A DNA stretch of 62,000 bases from Tubiluchus corallicola. Lineage: Eukaryota; Priapulida; Priapulimorpha; Priapulimorphida; Tubiluchidae. Below, piece after piece: positions 55,411-62,000 of this stretch (position 1 is its first letter; every line of letters starts with the position of its first letter). Below the pieces are notes generated by a model. It saw only the letters and a list, made by a program, of their open reading frames with translations. It had not been told where the DNA came from and searched no databases. The stretch spans positions 1-62,000 of the forward strand of contig JAQGDQ010000314.1 of the NCBI GenBank assembly GCA_030141605.1, given 5' to 3'. Position numbers and translations under genes: made by a program.

Positions 55411-58400
55411 TCATTCGTAGCTTCTGTCTTCACTTGATTCCAGCAGGTCACTTCTTTCCAGAGAGGAAACGTACTCCTCCATTGATTGTATGACTAACAA
55501 AAAATAGGCTGTCTGTTATGACACGACAATTACTAACAGTGCAAAACCCAAAACCCAAGTGTCTGCTTGTCAGTTTAAGAACTACCTAGGTTACAAATTA
55601 TGTCAGGTTCCATCACAGTGCATATTTGTCATTTTCTGAAAGCTGTATACAGTTGATGCTAAACAGGGTTTTCGCTGCAGTTATATATATATTTAACTTT
55701 TGTGAAGGACTTGTAAACTGTGAAGACACCTCGCTACTCAGATCGACACCCCCACATGGCTGTGTCAAACTAGTCAAAAGTTATTTAACTGTGCCAAAAT
55801 GGCATGCTCCTTACTTTTAGTGAAGGACTTGAAAACTGTTAATTAAGACCACTGATCGCCACTTGCACCGTTATTATTCCCCCATTTCCATATCTAAGTC
55901 TAGAACCCAATATTTGCTAAACTGCAAAAGCGACTCGAACAAAAAAATGGCAAGCAGATCCTTGCATAATTTTAAAAAGGCCTAAATGTTCACTAAATGT
56001 TCCGTTAGGCCGTATATTCGATTCTCTTACAGGTAATAAATTTAAAAAATGTTCTTACTTTTTCTTCTCTGTTTCCTTTTAACAAAGAAGGCTACTGTCA
56101 CGCAGCACATACAGGTCATAATTACCGGAACCAAAATGAGTGCCAATGTTCTGTAATTTGTCTTTTCAATCTCAACCTGCTCCAGCACATCTAGAAACGA
56201 GATATAGGATATTAAGTTTTGCCCATATGATTATTAAACCATCATTGTAATTTTATTGTATTCTGCTAAAAAATTAAAGTCGAGCAACTTCAAGGTTTTG
56301 AAAAAGTAAACCAGCGACAGAAAAGTGTTTTGGATGCTGGATGCACATGGATGCTGAACAATACTATAAGTCTGACTACGAATTGAAAATCTGAAAACAG
56401 CATCTGTTATTTTTCACTATTTTACAGACTATTCTAGTGACTACTTTAGAGGAATAACTTACCCAATTGAATAGTAAATTGGACTCCTTCCCATTTATTG
56501 TACAATGTCACTTTGTACAAATCTGTGTCTTTCTCTTCAGCAGGATCTATATTTACATCAGTGTAGTAGCAGAAGTTGTCAATAAGATAAACAGAGGCAG
56601 TGATGCGATCATGAAGGGTATTGTTCCTTTTATTTGGCGTGAGACTGATGTTGAATTCCTCGTCATTTGCTCTTGTCCATTTTATCTTTATGTATTCAGG
56701 TTTAGCACAAAATATAAAGAATATATGCAAAGGGTTTTCAACCAGGCCAGTATGTGTTCTTTTTGAACCAGGAGTCAATGTGGGTTTGCCTATTATAAAA
56801 AAAACTTTTTACAATTTCTTTCTAATAAATAATTATGATACAAATTTTATGATGGCGTTGCCTGTTCCCATTTAATCAACCCGAATTGATCTACAAGTTG
56901 ATACATGTCCAGTGAACTGCCGTGTAACTCGTGGCCATTATGTTTGAGAACGTTAAAGGCACATATACGCCCACTTATCCACTTCAAATCTTTAGTCTGT
57001 TTGGTTTCACGTAATGTGATTTCACAGATTAGGTCAGTGGCTCCCAAACTTTCTCGGACCGTTACCCAAATCGGGAAACCCGGTCATGTCCATTGCCCCC
57101 CCCCACCTAGTACTACTTCTATTTTTTGCTTATATTACAAATTAAGTCAAGAAGTCACGGGAATACATAGCTTATATTTTCATACCGTCAAATTAAAAAA
57201 TAAGATTAGAGGAGAGGTGTGCCTTTCTCGGAACTTTCACTGTTTTATTTATAATAGTTAAATTTTGATGATAAGGGTCCATAAAATTAAAGAGCTTCAA
57301 AGGTCTTAATGTGGCCCTGCTTTGACCGTAGAGTGTAACAACTGCTAAATCCATCTACTATTGTCACACTGACTGCAGTGCACAACCCATTATTTTGCAT
57401 TAATTTCCTTTAGACCAATTTAAAAAAAGTTTCTACTATTTTAGTAATACGTTCTGACGAATTGCATAAGGTACTTACAAAACATGTGCAATTTAAAAGT
57501 CGTAAACCCGTTTTTGTAAGATATTTTAATGATGTGCTCGTTCATATCTTCAGCCAACATCATTTGTATAGACAGCTCTACTTTGTAACAAACTTCCCCA
57601 CTTGGTGTTTTTGTAATCGTTGATTCAAAGCGACCACTTGTTACTGTCCCTTCACCAGTATGTACTGTCACGTTTTCCATTTTTGGTTTTCCTGGCTTTG
57701 CATACAGCCACTCAATATCTTCAAAATCTGGCACACCACAGAAGAGAACACGGAACTTATTGTCTTGGAATAAATTCACCCATATTTGATCTAAGCCCTC
57801 AAAGTGTATGATCCCTGCCAAAGAATTGAAATATTCATGACCCACTTATGCACTTTTGTACTGTTACTTACAACACATATAGGTTTTAATTGCTACAGTT
57901 TATCACTGTTAGCTATACAGTCAATGGCATGGTTCATGCATATATTCATACTGATTTTCATGCTGCAACTTGTGCTTTTGTAACAAGAAATGACAGGATT
58001 TTGCTGGCACCAAAGTTGTGTGACTTTGGCGAAGTGTGTACTAAACTTACAAACACCATCTACCTATCTACCATGGCGCTTATGAATCTGTTTTATGAAA
58101 CGTCTTAATATGGTTAATTATGATTTATAATTGTTGAATGGCTCTTCCACAAACGTAATGAATAGCGGGTGCTTTAAAACAGGTTTTTCTAGTATTCGCC
58201 AGTAATAAATAAATGGCGTGATTAAAAAACTTACACCTAAGCCATTTTTGAGTCTAGTTACTTGTGAGACTTCTTTGTTGTTAAGAATTCGCACACGTTG
58301 TACGGCAAGTACATTGTAGAAATGAATTTTTCGATATTGGTTGTAATATAAACGATTTTCTTGGGAAGTTATTAGTTACGTATTAGGTGTAAATCTGGCC

Positions 58401-61400
58401 CGGTCTTACAAGTCTGCTTCTGGAACTCGTGGTCAGTAGGTAGGGAAATACACGCAACTTTGATATCAACTTAAACACTGCCTATTTGCATTTTGGTTTT
58501 TCTTATTTAAAAAAAATCTAATTTCAGAAAGTGCCAATTATAGCAAACTGTCGAATTGACGTTTCAAACTGAAATTTACAGATTTTTATCGTCCTTGATT
58601 TTGTTTTACAATATCTAAAAGTGTATCACTCTTTTTGAATTATGCAGTGTACATTGTAAGACTTACGATCAAGATAGAGAGTATAATTGTAGAAACCACT
58701 GCCAATCCAGTTTTCAGCAACACATCTGTACACTCCTTCGTCATCAAATTGTAGTTTCTGTTTTGTAAGCACATCCCCGGAAGTAGTTATATTTTTATAA
58801 TACCATGTATACTTAGGTTCAGGATTAGCATTTGCATTACAAATGAGCTCCATGTGGCCTCCGCGTACAAACGTTTCACCACTGCCATGTACGCTAACAG
58901 AGTACTCCAAAAACCCTGTAAAAGGCGTATTACAGTTCCAACTAAACACTTAACAATTTTCGTACCAACCTTACGCCTTTTAACGATGGTTTGGGTTAGG
59001 AAACCACACAGCTTGTCCTAATCCTTCTCCTAATCCTATACTCCATAAATGCACCAATGTTGTGCACCTTTGCACGAATACACTAATATGTAGGCCTATG
59101 CATGTTCATCTGAATTTGGTTATAAATTTTGTTTCATTATAGATTACAAGATAATGAAATGATGTAAATTGCTGTTTTGACGTGACTTCAGTGGGCCCTT
59201 TTGTGTAAAAGTAAAAAGAGTCATGTCAGCCACTTGAACTGTTTTTTATGGAAAATACTTACATACAACATCTACCAAGGTACTGACGTTTTGAACAAGA
59301 TGCTGTGCAGTCGATGTGCATGTCAAAATTTTAACATCACGGCTATAGTCGAACTCGTAATTCAGTGTGGACGCCAGTCTGCTATGGGTAACACCTTTGG
59401 TTATTTGGTTATTACCTGAACGAGAGAGAAGAGATATTATTATTGTAGAAAATATAACGTGTGCACATGTTTGAGAACAGCAGCAAAGATGAGACACGGT
59501 ATTACAATTTCAGATAAGACAAGATAAGAGATAAGGAAGGCTCGGTAAGGTATTGCAAGTAGAGTAATATAAAGGAAAGACAAAGTAAACTAAGTTAGGG
59601 CAACGATTAGCAAGATTAAATGAGAAAAGGAAAGCTAAGACAAATGATGGTAATGTAAGTTAAGGTAAGTTAAAGTAAATAAATTAAGTTAGGTTAAGGT
59701 TCAGTAACGTCAGGTATGCTCAGGCAGGTAAGTTTTATTATAATTGCATGATAGCCAGTTACTGTGACAGTTCAAAAGTGTAGTCCTATAGAAATGATCA
59801 GAGCATCCATTTTAAACATGCAGAAAGCGGGATGTAAACTTTTTTCATGTGAAAAGCATACCTTTTTGACCTACGTCACTAAGATACCACTTCATGTCAG
59901 CGAAAATAGCCGTGCTATTATGAAGTTCACATTTGAAAGTTTGCGAATCTTTTTTGGCCAAAACAGTAGCAAAATCTGATATTAATTCATCGTTGAAGTA
60001 CAGAGATAAACGTCCAAACGCTAGAAAGTAACGAAACTTGTTAAGACTCAAAAGTTAGTGGAAATACAGCCATGGAAGAGGACAACAATTTGCTAGCTAG
60101 CAAAGATCACATTAGCCTTTGAAAAGTGTTTACAATTTCCCACACAAATTAAATAGCATAACCTAGCCCTAACCCAACCCTAATAATAACAATAACCCAA
60201 CTCTAACCCTACCCCTAATGCCAATCCTAACCCTAATCCTAATCCGCTCCATGAACCAATTTCTTGTATGTGAGGAATTCTAAACTTTAGCCTTACCTTC
60301 TTTCATCGCCAAATTGAATTGACGTAGGATTCATTCATCTCTGATCATTAGTACTAATGCTACATTACCTTGGACACTATTGGATGCAGAGCAAATAATC
60401 AGGCCTACAAATTTTTCCTTTGGGTGACCCGGAATTTGCACAACGATACCTCAACGATGTCTCTGCTTGTTGTACAGGCAACATTAACAGATTCAATTCT
60501 TGTCATGTGCAAATATGTTGCAGGATGCTACTCTTTCTACTGTACGTGGGCCTTAACTTGAGGTGAGAGTATTTGTTCCAGATATCGTATAAAAAGAGAA
60601 AAACTTCGTATCGCCAAATTGATGAGCAACTAAAAAAAGTTCAGCGTAGCAATCGAATACAGTTTTTGGAGGGTAGAACATGGCACCAACTGTTTGCCTA
60701 ACAGCACTTAGACTAAGACATACGACTTATACTAAAACATGGTGTTATTGTTTGCCTAACAGCACTTGGACTAAAACATACGACTTGTACTAGAACAAGG
60801 CACCAATGGTTTGCCTAACAGCAGCCATAAGACTTGTTCTAGAACATGGTGCCATTACCTACTTCTTAATTTGCAAGAGGGTAGCACTCAATCTGTGCAT
60901 GAGTGGCATTTAAATCCAGGGGATTACTCTTAATAATCAGATAAGATCCTGTCCTGCTACAATCATCTACCTTAAGTAGGCCATGCAGCAGGGTGCTGGA
61001 CTCTTGGTTGCACAGTGCCTTATGAAAAGTACCTGACGCACTTCTCCAAGATTTAAAGTAATGAAATATTTTGGTCTCCCTTATATTCGCGAAGCGTTTT
61101 CAGGAAGTTTAATTTAGAATATATTGTACTTTCTGTAATATTTTAAGTAGCTACCTTTTATAATTCAATTATAAAAAATGTAATTTTTAATATAATTTAT
61201 AATTATACTTATAAATATTTTATAAAACATTATAAATATTAGACGCCTGTTTCTATTTGTTCTACCAGTATCCACTGTTTAAATATGTCAAGCTTTGTTG
61301 ATTTTCTTAATTAGTATTTCAAAATGCCCAAGATAACAAAAAATGCTACTGTTGCTATTTCTCCATATGTCAAATGTACAACTGAAATAATTTGTAAAAA

Positions 61401-62000
61401 CTGACATTTTTCTAAATGTTAGCAGACCGCCAAAAGCTTTCAAGAATGCAAAGGGTATGATGTCTTGGAAATCAAGCAGCAAAGTATACCAAATTAACAG
61501 TTATATGTGTTTTTTCTGAGTGACTGAGTCGCCGAAAGCAACTGCCAATGAATGAAAGTCACCGATAGCCACATAGAAACCAAAAACTTATGAGATATCT
61601 CATCGATTTTCCGTCATGTTTAATTCTGTGGCCAGTAATTTTGTATAGCTGCATTTTTTACCTTGTATTTTTTATTTTGCTGTGATTCTGTGCGTTTCAT
61701 GTTTTTTAGGTGTGAAATATTTTGCCGCTAACAATATAAAATACTCTATAAAATTAGTACAAGTAATTCCATGTAATCTTTTATCCTTTTTTCTGCTGAA
61801 GATGAAACTACAGTGACAGTTTGCAATGTTGTGATTTTTATCTTCTACTAATTTGGGTTTTTCATTAATTGTTATCGTTCTTGTCATTAAGAATTAAATT
61901 GTGATACCTATGGAACATGTTACGCCACTGTATCCTGGCAAGCACTCACATTCAAATGAAGCAATCTTGTTATTGCACTTTCCGTTATTCTGACATGGGC
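55411..62000 (-). CDS. Type I receptor with EGF-like and four Ig-like domains, 3' part
   Basis: Eight exons, all entering and leaving in phase 1 apart from the last: 62000-61908 (cut by the window edge), 60020-59862, 59415-59263, 58915-58667, 57814-57479, 56789-56463, 56190-56059, 55493-55411. In order they encode an EGF-like domain, an Ig-like unit split over two exons (53 and 51 codons), a clear Ig I-set domain (LICNANANPEPKYTWYY, DDEGVYRCVAENW), two further Ig-like exons of about 110 residues each with the C...W spacing (FCGVPDFEDIEWLY; FCAKPEYIKIKWTR), a transmembrane segment and a 27-residue acidic cytoplasmic tail ending SEDRSYE. It is presumably a cell-surface adhesion or recognition protein. 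Orthology is unknown; the signal peptide is outside the window. Confidence 0.8.
56059..56190 (-). CDS. Receptor exon 7 (counted from the window end): transmembrane segment
   Basis: This 132-nt exon reads VLEQVEIEKTNYRTLALILV, then PVIMTCMCCVTVAFFV, then the basic KRKQRRK. The hydrophobic run of about 22 residues followed by positive charges gives an extracellular N-terminus, type I. The cluster MCC may be palmitoylated (inference). Confidence 0.85.
58667..58915 (-). CDS. Receptor exon 4: canonical Ig I-set domain
   Basis: 83 residues with the two Ig cysteines (in LICNAN and YRCVAEN), the core Trp (YTWYY) and the DDEGVYRC motif. It is the best evidence that the flanking exons belong to an Ig-superfamily gene. 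Acceptor CTTTTTACAG-like and donor GTAAGT are clean. Confidence 0.9.
60158..60245. repeat. Degenerate telomere-like CCCTAA repeats
   Basis: A run of AACCCTAA-type hexamers with many variants in the intron of the receptor gene. The same word also appears loosely at 59015-59040. It resembles interstitial TTAGGG-type sequence; too degenerate to be functional. Confidence 0.6.
60678..60852. repeat. Three degenerate tandem copies (~65 bp)
   Basis: Units share GTTTGCCTAACAGCA, then ACTAAAACAT and ACGACTT, with increasing divergence. It lies in the receptor intron between 60021 and 61907. The rest of this intron has no recognised content. Confidence 0.75.
61908..62000 (-). CDS. Receptor exon with EGF-like domain (partial)
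   Basis: Reads PCQNNGKCNNKIASFECECL, then PGYSGVTCSI, and ends in a GTATCA donor. Five cysteines of the six in an EGF-like domain are inside the window, with the family spacing CxNNGxC...CxCxxGYxGxxC. It is cut by the window edge. Confidence 0.85.

Noticed and set aside
55411-55493. ITIM or ITAM motif in the receptor tail
   Set aside because: The tail has EEYVSSL and RSYE, but the Tyr+3 residue is Ser and the spacing does not fit either motif.

Overview
The window is nuclear DNA from an animal, most probably an invertebrate. All four recognised multi-exon genes have GT-AG introns and metazoan-type products, the DNA is AT-rich, and the repeats (a BEL/Pao LTR retrotransposon, many TA-flanked terminal-inverted-repeat elements, hAT-like elements, LINE relics, minisatellites) are typical of animal genomes. 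I cannot fix the phylum. No bacterial genes, CRISPR array, rRNA or convincing tRNA was seen.

Layout. (1) 941-21103, minus strand: a 13-exon ataxin-7 gene (SAGA deubiquitinase-module anchor). I rebuilt it exon by exon with consistent splice phases to 966 codons; its introns hold a recent, internally deleted BEL/Pao element (7950-11638), three minisatellites, a LINE relic, a pogo-like element and a hAT-like element. (2) 22336-32748, plus strand: THOC7 (THO/TREX mRNA-export complex), 8 exons, 198 codons, head-to-head with ataxin-7 across a 1.2 kb shared upstream region. (3) 35215-36453, minus strand: an intronless alpha-1,3-fucosyltransferase (GT10), 412 aa. (4) 36.5-43.0 kb: a gene-poor, repeat-rich block with a heat-shock-element-like palindrome beside a TATA box. 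(5) 43060-50632, plus strand: ISY1 (spliceosome NTC-associated factor), 9 exons, 279 codons, carrying a 43-bp minisatellite with seven-unit higher-order structure. (6) 50.6-55.4 kb: a diverged tandem segmental duplication whose two copies each hold a GAT-rich tract and a possible short terminal exon. (7) 55411 to the window end, minus strand: the 3' part of a type I membrane receptor with one EGF-like domain, four Ig-like units, a transmembrane segment and a short acidic tail; its N-terminus lies outside the window.

How the genes relate. Ataxin-7 (SAGA), THOC7 (THO/TREX) and ISY1 (spliceosome) all act in transcription-coupled mRNA production. The ataxin-7/THOC7 divergent pair matters most, because as I recall human ATXN7 and THOC7 are also divergent neighbours at 3p14.1, so this could be an ancient linked pair with a shared promoter. 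I see no undescribed multi-gene system that I can defend. The best candidates for new biology are the conserved bidirectional pair, the lineage-specific Ig/EGF receptor with the duplicated exon region behind it, and an antisense coding-like exon inside ISY1.
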